A stretch of 64,000 bases of DNA, taken from contig JBAJFG010000076.1 of the NCBI GenBank assembly GCA_037903475.1, positions 682,001 to 746,000 on the forward strand, given 5' to 3'. The position numbers and the translations under genes are program-made. The stretch comes from Ancylostoma caninum. Lineage: Eukaryota; Nematoda; Chromadorea; Rhabditida; Ancylostomatidae. Below the pieces are notes generated by a model. The model saw only the letters and a list, made by a program, of their open reading frames with translations, was not told the DNA's origin and did not search any database. Position 1 is the first letter of the stretch; each line of letters starts with the position of its first letter. Below are positions 38,430 through 50,618 of this stretch, in pieces.

Positions 38430-38545
38430 CACTTGCTATAATCCTCCCCTCAATTGCTGCCATCCTTCATCAGTTGCTGCTATAAGGAGGAGAGCTTCGG
38501 CAGCAGTTGAGAGGAGGATGGCAGCAACTGGAAGGAGATGCCGCC
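38430..38545. repeat. imperfect inverted repeat (hairpin)
   Basis: GCATCTCCTTCCA...ATCCTCC..CTCAA on the left mirrors TTGAGAGGAGGAT...TGGAAGGAGATGC on the right, with a short loop near 38480. Non-coding. Confidence 0.55.
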
Positions 38546-38647
38546 CTTTGTACTAGAGGCAGTTCAAGAACGAGTGAGTGTTGACGAAATCCTATGTGGG
38601 GAGCGCAGAGTTTTTAACAAGTCGCATATATCTATGTATGTTCAAGC

Positions 38648-38905
38648 TTGTTAGTCGCACTGATTTTTAACTACTTAACATGTTAGAAAGGGTCCTGGAA
38701 ATGATGTGGGAGTACGTGGAGCACATGTCCCCGATAATCGGGATACCGACTCCCCGATGAATGGCCTGTAGCTTCCTGGTCGCAGCGATTTTTAGCTACC
38801 TGACATGTTAGAAAGGGCCTGAAAGTGATGTGGAAGTGCGCTCGATCAGTATACCTAGTATATAGCTACATATACCGACTCCTCGGTGAATGGCCCTTCC
38901 TCGAT
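38648..38905. repeat. imperfect tandem duplication of ~125 bp
   Basis: Two adjacent units share AACATGTTAGAAAGGG/GACATGTTAGAAAGGG, TGATGTGG.AGT, ATACCGACTCC and GATGAATGGCC/GGTGAATGGCC at the same order and spacing. No coding content. Confidence 0.6.
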
Positions 38906-40150
38906 CGTTGCTTCAGACCTTCCTTCTAAAGGGTCAAAGGGACTAGGTCGTAAATAATTAGGGTTTGAAAATTAACTCTGCACAGGAATATATGTGACAA
39001 CAGCTCCTTTTTCAGATTGCACAAACCAGTTGTTTGTTTGTTCTATAACAGGACGTTGCGCTCGGCCCAGCGCGAACGTTGCGAGTTTTTCGGACGAGTT
39101 TCGAGGCGGCACGAATAACGTGATTGCCCGCGGCTTCTTCATAACTTGGCTCGCATCCCCGACGTAACTTGGCTCACGTCCCTCCTTTGATCGATTCGCT
39201 GTACCACCCTCTCATTTGCTGTCGGTTTTGTAGCTAATCGGAGCTCGAAGCAAAGCTCTGACATTCCCTGGACTCCGAAAGATCTTTAATCTTCTTTTTA
39301 TTTAGAATCATGGGTAGAATTCCTTGCAGGAGTCAGCATAATTTATGCAGCGTTGTTTCCTCACAGATGCCATAAATTAATGTTTCGTTATTTTTTTTTA
39401 CGTCTCACACAACACTGCATATCATTGCTGTCACCGTGTGATTCACTATGAGACCTGTGACTCAGGATTTGAGCGCTGTTTCCCACTATCAGTTCGTTTC
39501 TGTTTCACCTCACCTCTAACATTTGGGTTCCCCTAAGACGTTCAAACATTCCTGCTTCAGTCGCATTTTTAGTAGAGCAAGCTTCTTTGCGCATTACAGG
39601 AATAAAGTCATTTGCCTCCCTTCTAACTACGTTTGTGTTTCTTCGTGGTTTGGTATTATGAACGGTGATCGATTGCTGTTTGAGTTTGATTACTGCGGTA
39701 TATTGTACTTTTCGTGAGATTTAATTGATTGATCGACCGTAATCCGACAAAGATTCGATCACGAGAAGCTAAAACTAGTGTTCCGTCCGTTGCCCACTGT
39801 TTACATGAACGAGTTTTAAACGTCAGCACAGGAAGTGTTACGGGGCGTCATCCTCTTCTATCTAGCTAGGCGCTATGTCATTAACTCCTCTCATTGAACA
39901 ATGCAAATTTACGAGCAGGAATGGCTTGACGTCATCATTCTTTGCTCCTCTCTGCTTTTCTAAGTTGTTAGGCTATGTTTTATTGTCCTTTCTAAGTTGT
40001 TAGACTCTGCCTATCCTCGTTCAGAGGGGTTAGACTTTAGTTTTATGTTCTGTTCATCTAAAAGTGCTTGATATGCCATAATTCTGGAATTCTGAAATCA
40101 TTTTTTTTCATCACTGTTTCGGAGATTCTACACTGCACAATTTCTATCTC

Positions 40151-40745
40151 GGTACTATTGTACTTCAGCGGCCCCACTATCGACCCCAAACTCAAAATCA
40201 TGGATTTCTCTGAAAACTTGCATACAGGGGTAATTCGATGTGCTGATCACGAATATCATATTCACTCCCCATGATATTATCGATTTTATTGATTTTATCG
40301 ATTTTTCCCCAGGTATGGACCTCCTCTCGGATCCCTCTGAAAATTTGCCTACTGGGGTTTCTGAAGGTGCGGGTTGCAAATATGATGAAGATTTCGCAAG
40401 AAAATGTCGGCTTTGTGGAGAAAACTTCAGTAGATCCGGCAACTACACCGCCCTACAGATAAAAATCTGGAGAAAATCAATGAAATCGAGAATGTGATGC
40501 AAAACAGCTACTATATTCGTGATCAGCAACTTCAAAAACCTCTAAATGCACTTTTTTAGAGAGATTGGAGATATGGGTAGAACTTGGAAAAAAATCGATA
40601 AAATCAATAAAATCGATATTGTCATGCGAAATCAATACGATATTTGTGATCAGCACTTCGAATTACCCCTGTGTGCAAGTTTTCAGAGGAATCCATGATC
40701 TTGAGTTTCGGGTCGATAGTGGGGCCGCTGAAGTACAATAGTACC
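40151..40745. mobile_element. 595-bp long-TIR element with exact 8-bp target duplication
   Basis: Inverted arms of about 165 bp start GGTACTATTGTACTTCAGCG and end CGCTGAAGTACAATAGTACC. The flanks are an exact 8-mer TCTATCTC (40143-40150 and 40746-40753). The central 260-290 bp has no transposase. The 8-bp duplication is compatible with hAT or Merlin-type transposases; the GG terminus does not decide it. It ends 191 bp upstream of the ABHD17 start codon. Confidence 0.85.
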
Positions 40746-40936
40746 TCTATCTCCTCTGATAGCTGCCGTATCGTACTAAACACAATCATATGTTTTCTAA
40801 TATAAAATAAAATTTGTCAATACAGTTGCTTCGCATTTTTTTCTACGTCTGTTTGTTATTTCTATTTCATTCCGCTATCAGGCCAATTTACTTTTACCTT
40901 TCTAGTCCAGACCAGTCCCAATTCTTCACCTAGTCC

Positions 40937-43900
40937 ATGTCGTCCGGACAAAGCGGAGGGTCTGATGCATCAACCGCCATGGGTGCCGCTTCACCTCCCG
41001 CTGCTGGGAGGGTATCTGTCAGGTTCGGTTATGTATATTTTTCAAAACCATTCGCAGCTACTATAGTGGATTTTGTATTTGTCTTTGCTTCCTTACAATT
41101 TCTTTGTGATCCTCATTCCTATAATTTGTCTGGATTTATGAGGATTTATGACAGTCATGTTTCACATGACACGGGAACGTTTTGAAGAAATACTTGAGCA
41201 TGAGCCAAGACACTTGTGTATCGTTTGTTTCCTACTATTAGGATATGGGGACGAATTTTCGTCATTTGTACGTGCAGGGTGGCGCATAACTATTGTTCCA
41301 CTTTAGAAAATGAACAGAAAAAGGGTATTGAAGCATATTTGCGAACAACCTCTCTATGAACTGTTGACTATTTCACTTCCTATTTTATTCCGCCATTGAG
41401 CCCAATTATTAATTTAGCCCAATTGTATACTAAAGCATATTTGAGGACAACCTCTCCACGAACTGTTGACTATTTCATAGCGAGACAAAAAATATTGGTT
41501 TCACCCGATGTCTTCACCCTCGGCGCGGATCACAGCCTTCAGAAGCCTGGGATATCTCATCACTGTGGGCTGCTCGTGATTTTTCGGTGTTTCTATCTGA
41601 GCTTTCTTCAGTGATATCATCAGAGATTGAATGAGCCGATTTTTCCAGACAGGCCTCCTCTCCCAGCATAATATAAAACGTTCCATTCAGGAGAAATGGC
41701 TGACTCAAAGGCAAGGGTGAGGACAGGCACGTGGACAGTGCCCCATTATGAGAAATTCTTCGGTTTGACGGGTATTCTTCGGTTTGACGGTCAGTCCAGC
41801 CAGGGAATCCAGTGGCTGGTCCCATAGTGGCTAGTAGGCCGTGGAAGCATATAATTATTCAGTATATCATTGTAACCATCTTGAGGATTTTTAAGCTCAT
41901 TTCCACCAAAATAGGAAAATCTGTCCTCTCAGCGAAAATCGCAAAAAATTTCGGATGAGGATGCAGCTGGGCAACCATCTTAGGTATTTCCTAATCTGCA
42001 CAGCTTCCTCTATTTGTCCTATAATTCTGAGGATTGTAGCACTGCTCAGTCGTGAGTGGCTGTTCGGCGATTAAGGGTCGCGGCCCACAGTGGAGTCACG
42101 CTTGGGAGTCTGAGAGCTGTGATCTACGCTAAAGGAAGGATTATTGAATGAATCTAGCGTTTTTTTTTTTGTTTCCTTAGGTTGTATTGATTTATCCCTG
42201 AAGAGGTCGTTGGAGAATGCGCTCTCATACAATTTTTGTCCTATTTTTATCGTGGGACAGTAACTATGCGGCACCCCGTATTTTGCTTCATCATCCACTC
42301 ATTTCTGCTTTAGGAGCATAGGTGCGATAGTCGGAGCCAAGGCTCTCGCCCCCTTCACTTCAGGCAGGGGTCCGGCAGACCCCCTTCACTTAGACGAAGG
42401 GGAGGACAAAACCCCGGTGAAAAAAAATTAATAAAATTATTTTTTTTGGGTGATGGAAACGATGAAGGAAACGAGAGGAAGAAGAGATGAGGGGAAGACG
42501 AAGTAACAGAAGGCAATATCAGGAAGTTAGACGGAAACATATTATTAGGAAATGCACTTATTGAAGGAACACTTGAAAACACTTATTGAAGGATTATAAT
42601 AAATGTGTGGGCGGTGTGTCGGCCGGAACGAATGTCTCATAGATTACGAAGTTCGAGTTAGAGTACTGAATTGAACGGATTGCAAGGGGTTAAAGGAGCT
42701 AGGAATAACACGGCTGTGAGTGAAAATTTCCGTAGGGTGAAGGGTATCCTTGGATAGCTGAAACCTAGGAGATGAAGAATGCACCCTGTTTGCATAGAAT
42801 AAGTCAAAACTTGCCGAAACGTTTGCATTTTTCGAAAGCAATACTTTTCGTGGCACTTTCAGTTCTATGGCTAGTAAAAGTATCAATAGGAAGTGAATCA
42901 AAAATGGGACAGTCCTGGGAAGAATAGGAGGAAAAACTGTATAATGTGAAACCAATTGCAAATCCTCTAGTGAATATCTTACGGGAACCAAGATGAGGTT
43001 TTTGAGACCGACGAAAATAGCGAGAAACAGTAGGTTTTTCGTAAATTTCTCTTCAATCACAAAACTAAATGAGACGATCAGGACATGATAGTGAAGGAGA
43101 AGAAATTCTCTATCGATCCGTATAAGATATGAAGGGTAAAAGTCTGTCCTGCGCTGTGCAGGAGGGGATGGAGCCAAAACCAGTACATTGGCTCCGGTCA
43201 AAAGCGAGACAGTGCAATGAATGAGGAGGGCGCAGAACGAGAACCGGAGCCATCCTCAAGAGGCCGACTCCGGTACCCTTCACCTTCAGCGGTAAAGACT
43301 TACAACGACTTTCTAGAAGAAGTGACGAGTGATATAGGTGTAATTTCACAAAAAGTGGTCACTATGTACCCTTCACTGACATGTCCACGTTTCAAATAAG
43401 GAAGTTATAAGGGAAAAATAGCCGTTTTTTGGCACTTTTCAGTATGATCAAAGGGGGAAGGGTTGCCGTGGGTGAATTATAGGGTATTGGGCACCGAGAG
43501 GTAGGATATGAAGTGCTGATATCCCTCGGACCCTCCCATTTTGGAAATAATAGCAATTTGAGTGTTTCTTATGTTGAAATTAGTGCCAGATTTTCCTCAA
43601 CGAGGAGATGACTCATCGCGCCACCGCCGTCACTTCGCTGTAGATGGAAGTGGTACCTGATATCTGAGCTTGCATAAATACCTACGTCTGTAATGTGACG
43701 ACACCCCCCCCCCACGGTGGTCGCCTTTTTGTGACAGCCAGCGCTAAGAAAGCTGCCGCTACCCCTCCCCCACCTCGGGGTCCATGACCCCTTCACTTTT
43801 GGCACCTCTGACAGGCCTCAGACCCCTCGAACCCCCTTCACTCCGCAGACCCCCGGCTCCCCCCTATCGCACCTATGTGGTTCTTCCGCCATATTTCTAT

Positions 43901-46900
43901 GATTTTTGAAAGGTTTTCGAGTGTGAATGTGTTTGAGAATAACGCTGGATATGCTGTTGGTAATGGCGTTATATGGACAGGATAGAGTGGGACTTGTTAG
44001 CGCTAATTTTGAGCTCTGATGTTGCTTTAAACGTTTAATTGTCTGTTGGTGTCCGTCCAATATCGTGATCGGTTCCGAGGTATAGTCAGAGATACGATAC
44101 TGCTCCCAAATCGATTGCTAGCTACAACAGTCGCAAATTTTCGAACGTCACCGTCCCAGCCAGCTGAACTGGTGACCACTTGCATTTTGCACTTCGATCA
44201 CAAAGATAAAATGTGAAGAAAAAAGTCACAGCATTGCTTTCTTTTTATTCCGAGCAGCACAGCCGTGACAAAGAAACTTCAATTACTTTAATGTTTATAG
44301 TATTTGTGGTTTACTGAAGAATTACATGTTCGTGCTGTTCCTATGCAGCTCTTCTCTTCTCACGTATTAGAGTCTAATAAAACCACTGAAAATGAATGTG
44401 GAAACACCTCCTTCCATGTAGGAATGAACAAGCTTCCGTGGTTAATTTTTTTGAAATGACGAAGTTTTTCTTAGAACTTTACGCCGGGTTTCATCTGAAC
44501 TTGTTTTTTTTTTGCCCAATACCACTGTTGTCTTGGATAGGTAGAGTAATCCCGATTTTTTTTTAAATTTGAGACCTAGTATGGTGCAACAGTAATCTTA
44601 GGAAGCACATCACTGTTTCATCCCAATCTTTGTTCATGTGATTGCATCTATTGCACACATTTCCCCCACTCAGCTCATTGTCTCTGTTTTTCTTTTGCTT
44701 CTTTCTTTTTTGAAGTCGTTCTTGACAGGTATCTCTGCTGCTTGTTCTGCTGTCCACCCTTCCCGTCATCTATTGTATCGAAACTAGCCTTTATGCCACC
44801 TGAGTCGAGTTACACAATCACGGAGAGTAATAGGTACCAGTGACAGTTCTACTCAGTGCACTATTTCCTGCATTTTTTTAAAATTTATCTCTTCCAAGGT
44901 TACATTTGCTCGAAGGACGTGCAGAGTGGCCTCATGATCCAGAATACCTTAATTCAAATGTGGAGATGCATGTTGCCAGGTAGACATCTCGTTAGAGTCT
45001 TAACGCTGTTTATCCTCGGTGCTATTTCTAGAACGAGGAGACGAAACAAAATTTCCTGTGTTTACGTGCGTCCAGCTCCGAACGCATACTTCACATTACT
45101 TTTCTCACATGGAAACGCTGTCGATATTGGGCAGATGACATCCTTCTATTGGGGTCTAGGTCACCGTCTTGGTTGCAATGTATTTAGCTACGATTACTCC
45201 GGTATGTTCCGTCTTATTCGTATTCAGTGATTAGCAAGTTCGTTAAAGCGTTTTTACTTCTCTTTTAGGGTATGGCTGCTCAACGGGAAGACCATCTGAG
45301 AAGAATCTATATGCCGATATAACATGTGCTTTCGAGACATTGAAAACAAAGTTTGGTCCGTTTCTTTTTCGTCGTTGTCTGGATTAATTCCGTAACTTTC
45401 ACGCATTTTTCACTGCAAAAATTTAATCCGGTGGACATCGCGAGATCTCTTCTCCTGCAATTTCTGAACATTTGGCTAGTGTCGGAGGCTTTAAATGCTG
45501 AGCAATAGGTAGCTTTTTTGAGTGGGTTTTCTCCTAACTCGTTGTCGAATTCCCATCTCATCGATGACCCACATCTTTTCCTCGTGAGGTGAAATTTGAC
45601 CATAATCAACCTTGTATGTATTTTCGAAAAGATTTTCCCAGATAGTAATGGAATAACACCTATGGGTCAATGCGATCGTAGTGATCAGTGTACTATTTCT
45701 TGATGTTCACCTGTTTTCCAGAACCCAACTTCGAGAAGTTATTTTTTGTAGTTCTGTAGTCGTTATGTCTTTGGAGAGGAAGACAACACTTTTTTCAGCT
45801 GTTACATTAACTTGAATTTTCGTAATTTTCTTCCTTTGGTACTACTGGAACTCAACTTTGACCAGTTTTGTTATGATCTTCTATAGCTCCTACACTTAAT
45901 CTTTATTTCGTAAGACATGAATTCTGTTCAATATCCGCTTAGCTGACGTAACTTTTTGATTTGTCTTTATAGCGCCTCTGCATCTTCTTTTACTCTTACC
46001 TCTAATCTCACTCTTTTTATTGTACTTGTTTGTTTCGTCATTTTCAGAGTATGCACTTAGAGGTCTTCTATCTGGTTCTTTAGGGGGAGAGGGTAAATTT
46101 TTTCAGAAATTGTGAAGCACACATTGATCAAGAGAAGTTCCTTTCTTCCCTCGGAAGAGTACGATTCTTGTACGCACTGTTACCCGTCACTCCTCCGTTT
46201 GTTGTTCTTCTGGTAACCCTTGCCTTAGACTTTGCTTTCTGCAGGTGTGCCGGCGGATCGTATAATATTATATGGACAGTCAATAGGCACGGTTCCAAGC
46301 GTTGATCTAGCCAGTCGCGAGGAAGTAGCTGCACTCATTCTACACTCTCCTCTAATGAGTGGTATGCGTGTGGCTTTTCCCGGAACTCAGCGCACTTGGT
46401 ACATGTTTCATCTCCATAGATCCCTGTGAGAACACAGTTTATCGGGATATATTCAGGTGCTGTGATGCCTTCCCATCCATAGAGAAGGTTCCTCGTGTGA
46501 AGTGTCCAACTCTTGTAATTCATGGGACAGATGACGAAGTAGGTAGCCCTTCTCTATTGCTTCTTTAACTATTCATCTCTATGAGCTTAAGGTGATTGAT
46601 TTCTCACATGGAGTTTCAATTTACGAACGCTGTCCGGCATCCGTGGAGCCGTTGTGGGTATCAGGTAACTTTTCGTACCAATTTAATCGATTTTGGAATA
46701 ATGCAATTCCGTTTGCAAAGTGGAATCGAAGAGGTTAGCTCGTTCATGTGTGGATTGTATGGAATGAAAAGTTCACTCCAAAAAATTGCAAACAGGGTGA
46801 TTCTTCGCCTCCTTTCGTCTGTATTTGTAAATGCAAACAACTGATTCGGTTTTGAATAGTATCAAGTTTCATAAGTTGTTGATCTATATCTCATCAATCT

Positions 46901-47896
46901 TTGATTAGCTTTTGACATTAGACACGACGCTGCATTTGTTCAAATATTAGAAAGCATTGCTCGACTGATTCAAAACTAGAGTGTCTCGTGTGAACAAGAA
47001 CTAATTCATTATGTGAACACGTAAAACACATCAGTGAGGATGGCAGTGGCGGATGCAGGGGGGCTGTGCCACCCCCTCCCCCGAGAATGGGTCCCCAAAT
47101 TTTCGAAATTACTTTACAATACAAATAAAAATTTTGCATTGGTTTATTTTTAATTGTTTATTTTAATTATTATTTTAATATAATTTTTATTAATTATTTA
47201 CTATTATGATTAATATTTTTACTAATTTTATTTTCCGTCTGCGTCCCCAAAACGGCGAAGACCCCACTTTTTTCCCACGCCTCCCCCCCCCCTCCCGCCC
47301 ACTTTCTGCGTCCGCCACTGGAGGATGGGTATGGTATCAAAGTCCAGAAGAAAGAAAAACACTAACAGACAACGCGAAGAAGGCCAGATAAAATCAGTAT
47401 TGTGGTAATAGATTTTCTTGATGTTTAACAACAAGTTAATCTCTGGGCTATAAGCATAATGTAAAGGAACGTACGGTGGGTGTTGATGGAAGTGAGCCTT
47501 TCGCGGACTCGAGAAGCTCGTGTTATGATCGCTATCGTGATAGAAAATCGTAGCGTACTTGTGATAGTTTTTCTTCCTGATGTCAACTATTAGAGGAACT
47601 AGCTAACTATCGAGAGAACCTTATGGTTTGCTATAACGGCATCGAACAAACGCGAGCGGCGCCGTTATGCTTCATGGAGTCCGAGAATAACTCATTTCCA
47701 TCGACATTCGCTATACATATAATCTTGTTGAACTTTGCGTTTCATATGATAGATGCATTGTCTGATCTAATTCAACGATTATTTAGGTGCCGGTCATAAC
47801 GATGTCGAGCTACATGCGGCATATCTAGAACGACTTCGTAATTTCATTGACAGCGAAGCTCGACGTTCAAAGGATGACATTGGCGTGCGAGTTTAA
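40937..47896 (+). CDS. abhd17: ABHD17-type acyl-protein depalmitoylase, nine exons, complete
   Basis: Membrane-anchored alpha/beta hydrolase that removes palmitate from cytoplasmic proteins (FAM108/ABHD17 family; C. elegans AHO-3 group). Exons 40937-41022, 44729-44833, 44899-44979, 45032-45201, 45269-45355, 46245-46398, 46457-46538, 46592-46664 and 47787-47896 join in phase to 315 codons plus stop, against about 310 in human ABHD17A. The N-terminal cysteine cluster [11 protein letters not shown] is the palmitoylation anchor. Downstream are [10 protein letters not shown], the nucleophile elbow GQSIGT with catalytic Ser, HGTDDE with catalytic Asp, and GAGHND with catalytic His. Exon 1 is the least certain, but its CAG|GT donor gives the required phase. 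The exon 5 donor (GTCCGT, 45356) is unusual. Intron 1 (3.7 kb) holds the repeat at 42317-43877; the last intron holds a hAT MITE. Confidence 0.9.
42317..43877 (-). mobile_element. 1.56-kb TIR repeat, copy B (inverted relative to copy A)
   Basis: Ends CATAGGTGCGATAG and CTATCGCACCTATG match copy A at 28669-30104, and the interior aligns in reverse orientation (for example CCTCCCATTTTGGA near 43530). Its flanking 8-mers (TTTAGGAG, TGGTTCTT) differ, so it may have been rearranged at one edge. It lies in intron 1 of the ABHD17 gene. A minus-strand frame (43201-42644, 185 codons) overlaps the open stretch conserved in copy A. Confidence 0.75.
47044..47320. mobile_element. hAT-type MITE with exact 8-bp target duplication
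   Basis: Starts CAGTGGCGGATGCAG and ends CTGCGTCCGCCACTG. It is flanked by GAGGATGG on both sides (47036-47043 and 47321-47328). The A/T-rich interior lacks genes. It lies in the last intron of the ABHD17 gene. Confidence 0.9.
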
Positions 47897-49342
47897 CATT
47901 AACTGAAAGGCATGATTTGCGATTATGAGCTCTTCCATGCGTTGCATACGCATCCATTCTGTGATACGCTGGTATTATTAAAATGTATTCTTATTTATCA
48001 TATCTTATCGTGCCTGTTCCTATTATTTATATTCATGAAAGGACAGGCCGTTTCCAGATCATGTATCAGTGTCCACATGCCCCTTTATTTTGAGTATTCA
48101 TTTCTGCCGATCTGATGAGCAATTGTCTCATGTCAAGCGATCTACGACATACATATGTGGTAGTGTTTTCAGCGACGTTCTTTCATTCCTAATGTTTCTT
48201 TTTTCAATGCCTCTACAACCTTTCGTGAGATTTTAGTCTTTAATGTGGTTCTCGTGCTTAATGGGTACCCTTTTCCCCGTAGGAGTTTCTTTTCTATCTC
48301 ATGAATGGTTTCATGCTTTCTCGACTTTCATGAACTCATTACTCCTGGTTGTACATGTGCATAGTCTAGGTTGATCCACTCGTGGTTCATTTGCTGGCAT
48401 TGTCGCCATTTTTTCGGCGTAGGCTCTACCTATGTAAAACAGTGCGAGAACGAGCTCTTCATCTAATCCTGTTGAAGAAAAAAATTCACGCACGGAGATG
48501 TTACGTAAGTACTTCGCTAGTGAAGTATGGCAGATGCCAAAGTAACAACCACGGGTGAATTAGGATGACAGCGACTTTAACTCTCATTTGCTTCACATGA
48601 GATCCAACAGCTCTCGTAGGTAACTGGCTACGGATACACCCAAGTGCAACATTCTAGCCTCACATTGCAGGTTTTCGAAGCATACCCAAAGTTTTACGCA
48701 CAATAATTCATGTGTTTTCGTCTCTGTAATAAACTTTTTATGTGATGCAAATTTTACTGTGGCATCGCTATCATATTTGGAAGAGCGATTACAATACTCA
48801 TAAATGAGATCTTCCATTTCGTTTGGTTAAGAGTGGAAAGAAATGCTAGATTTTCACAGAGGCATCAAGTGGTCCTTGCTATGAGTTTTCTTCTGCTTCA
48901 AAGATATGAGCCGTAGAATTGAGTTATTTCCAGAATTTTCCTACTTGCTTCCTCCGCCGGTAGAGGTAGTAGCATATTCCAATCTTTTTTCCCCGGAATT
49001 TTGTAGGTTTTCCAGGATACCAGAGCAATGCTGATATACGCAACTGCAGCAACACTATTATTGCTGCGGTATTTGTAGGTTTTCCAGGATACCAGAGCAA
49101 TACTGATATGACCTAGCAGCGCATAGTATGTTGATGTCATACCGCAGCAATAATAGTGTTGCTGCAGTTGTATATGCACTGATTCTCTACATCTGTTAAA
49201 TGATAACATTCACCGTCCATATAAATAACAAATAATATTAGTAACCAGATTTACTGCATAACGTATAACTAATGTTGCTAAAATTTCGGGTTTTTTTTTT
49301 GTAGTTAGCATTCAACACTATACTTAGAGTACCAGTGTTACG
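47897..49342. other. region between ABHD17 and the BEL element
   Basis: Apart from the repeat at 49002-49170, no gene, RNA or element is recognised. A minus-strand frame at 48817-48593 (74 codons) has no known domain. Confidence 0.4.
49002..49170. repeat. inverted repeat enclosing a tandem duplication
   Basis: TGCAGCAACACTATTATTGC near 49043 is inverted exactly at about 49147-49166. A block TTTGTAGGTTTTCCAGGATA plus CCAGAGCAAT.CTGATAT occurs twice, at about 49001 and 49072. Non-coding, possibly a decayed fold-back element. Confidence 0.65.
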
Positions 49343-49347
49343 TACGG

Positions 49348-49629
49348 TGTGTGGGCGCTTGAAGACTAGGGGATGAGACCCTTTCAAGAGTGTCCAAGAT
49401 ATGGACAGCCGGATGACAACACACAGGGTTTTGACGCCCTGAATTAAGAATAGGCAACGGTGGTTCAGATGATTTTATGACTGGCAGAGAGAAGGGGAGG
49501 TTGTGAGCACTCCCAATGCGTATCAATGTTACACTCACTAATCCCCTACTCCAGGTAGGGGTTGTGGCCACGCCCCCTGCGGAGGGAGGGTGGCTTACAA
49601 TAATTAGGGGATCATCGATCACGATGATA
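49348..49629 (-). repeat. 3' LTR of the BEL element
   Basis: 282 bp, identical by reading to 58438-58719. On the minus strand it starts TATCATCGTG and ends CGCCCACACA. The purine-rich run just upstream on the minus strand (GCGGGAGT, near 49630-49637) is the only candidate polypurine tract and is short. Confidence 0.95.
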
Positions 49630-49761
49630 CTCCCGCGACACGACAAAATACATATGTACAGCAAAAATGGTGATCTCTGTCCGGGCGTCGATGGCGTGAT
49701 TGAGTGCAGGTGAAGTGGTCGGCAGGTAGGTCGTCGAAAGTGGCATCTGGGGCTGGCGTCT

Positions 49762-50208
49762 TCAGTTCCGCGGCCTCTTGTTCGGGATGTAGGGGCGTTT
49801 GCTGTGGCATAACAGCTGGTTATGGCCGAGACCACAACCAGCGCACACCACTTTGCAGTCGTCCCCCCCGTGGGACGGTTTCAGGCACTTGAGGCACAGG
49901 TCGAGCTTAGAGGCCTGAACCGTCCGGGAAACGGGGTCCGTGAAAGTACAGCACCGGCTCGAGTAGTGGGAATCCTTGTTTTCCTCCACAGAGCAAAACA
50001 CACAGTTGGATTTGGGCGCTGTGCGCGCCACAATCAACCCTGTGCGCTCCAGGAGGAGCTCGTTGTCGAGCTCAAGGCGTTCCAGACGAGGGAAAAGGTC
50101 GTCCAGTTTGGACGAAATCTGGCGCAGAAGGGACATGACAGTCGAATGGTCGGGCATGTCGAGGTCTTCCATGGCCTGCAGGAGATCTGGCGATGTGGTA
50201 CGGGACAT
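49762..50208 (-). CDS. BEL element ORF3: small coiled-coil and zinc-knuckle protein
   Basis: An ATG-started frame of 148 codons lies between env and the 3' LTR, on the same strand as gag and pol. Residues ~20-50 (SLLRQISSKLDDLFPRLERL onward) form a heptad-like helix. The C-terminal half carries Cys/His clusters CVFCSVEENKDSHYSSRC, CLKCLKPSHGGDDC and CAGCGLGHNQLLC, which resemble retroelement nucleocapsid zinc knuckles. The start has A at -3, and TTAG lies a few bases upstream, so a spliced mRNA is possible. It is not a duplicate of this element's own gag, whose knuckle sequences differ. Function is inferred as nucleic-acid binding. Confidence 0.65.
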   Translation of the reverse strand: MSRTTSPDLLQAMEDLDMPDHSTVMSLLRQISSKLDDLFPRLERLELDNELLLERTGLIVARTAPKSNCVFCSVEENKDSHYSSRCCTFTDPVSRTVQASKLDLCLKCLKPSHGGDDCKVVCAGCGLGHNQLLCHSKRPYIPNKRPRN

Positions 50209-50618
50209 GTTGGTGATGTCTAACCAAATCTCGCTGCTTTTATATGCAACTTTTCATGGTCCGCCTATATTTTTTCGGGAAAACCACTTCTGTTGGAGAA
50301 ATTGCCTACAGGGATTAACGCCTTGCCTGCCTTTGGTGAGTTAATTAACTGATAAGATAATTTGCACTTGAGTTGCGGTGCGATATTGGGAAAGCAGTCA
50401 CTGTGGGGTGCGAAATGACCGCGATGATGTCTGATTAGTGATAGGTGCGAAACGCTGTGAGAATCAGCCAATCATTTGCATGATGTTTACATGCAGGACG
50501 CCGGTATTCTTATTCACTGGAACTGGTTCTTTTCTTTCTCTTTTTTTTTTTGATTTTCGTGAGATCTTTACTATAGTGTTTCTACTTTGCACGTTGTGAG
50601 TGCTAATTTCTATTTGGA

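Noticed and set aside
49338..49835. 165-codon minus-strand frame running through the 3' LTR (and a 97-codon twin in the 5' LTR)
   Set aside because: The LTR happens to be open in one frame. The two copies are identical DNA, so conservation carries no information, and the peptide has no known domain.
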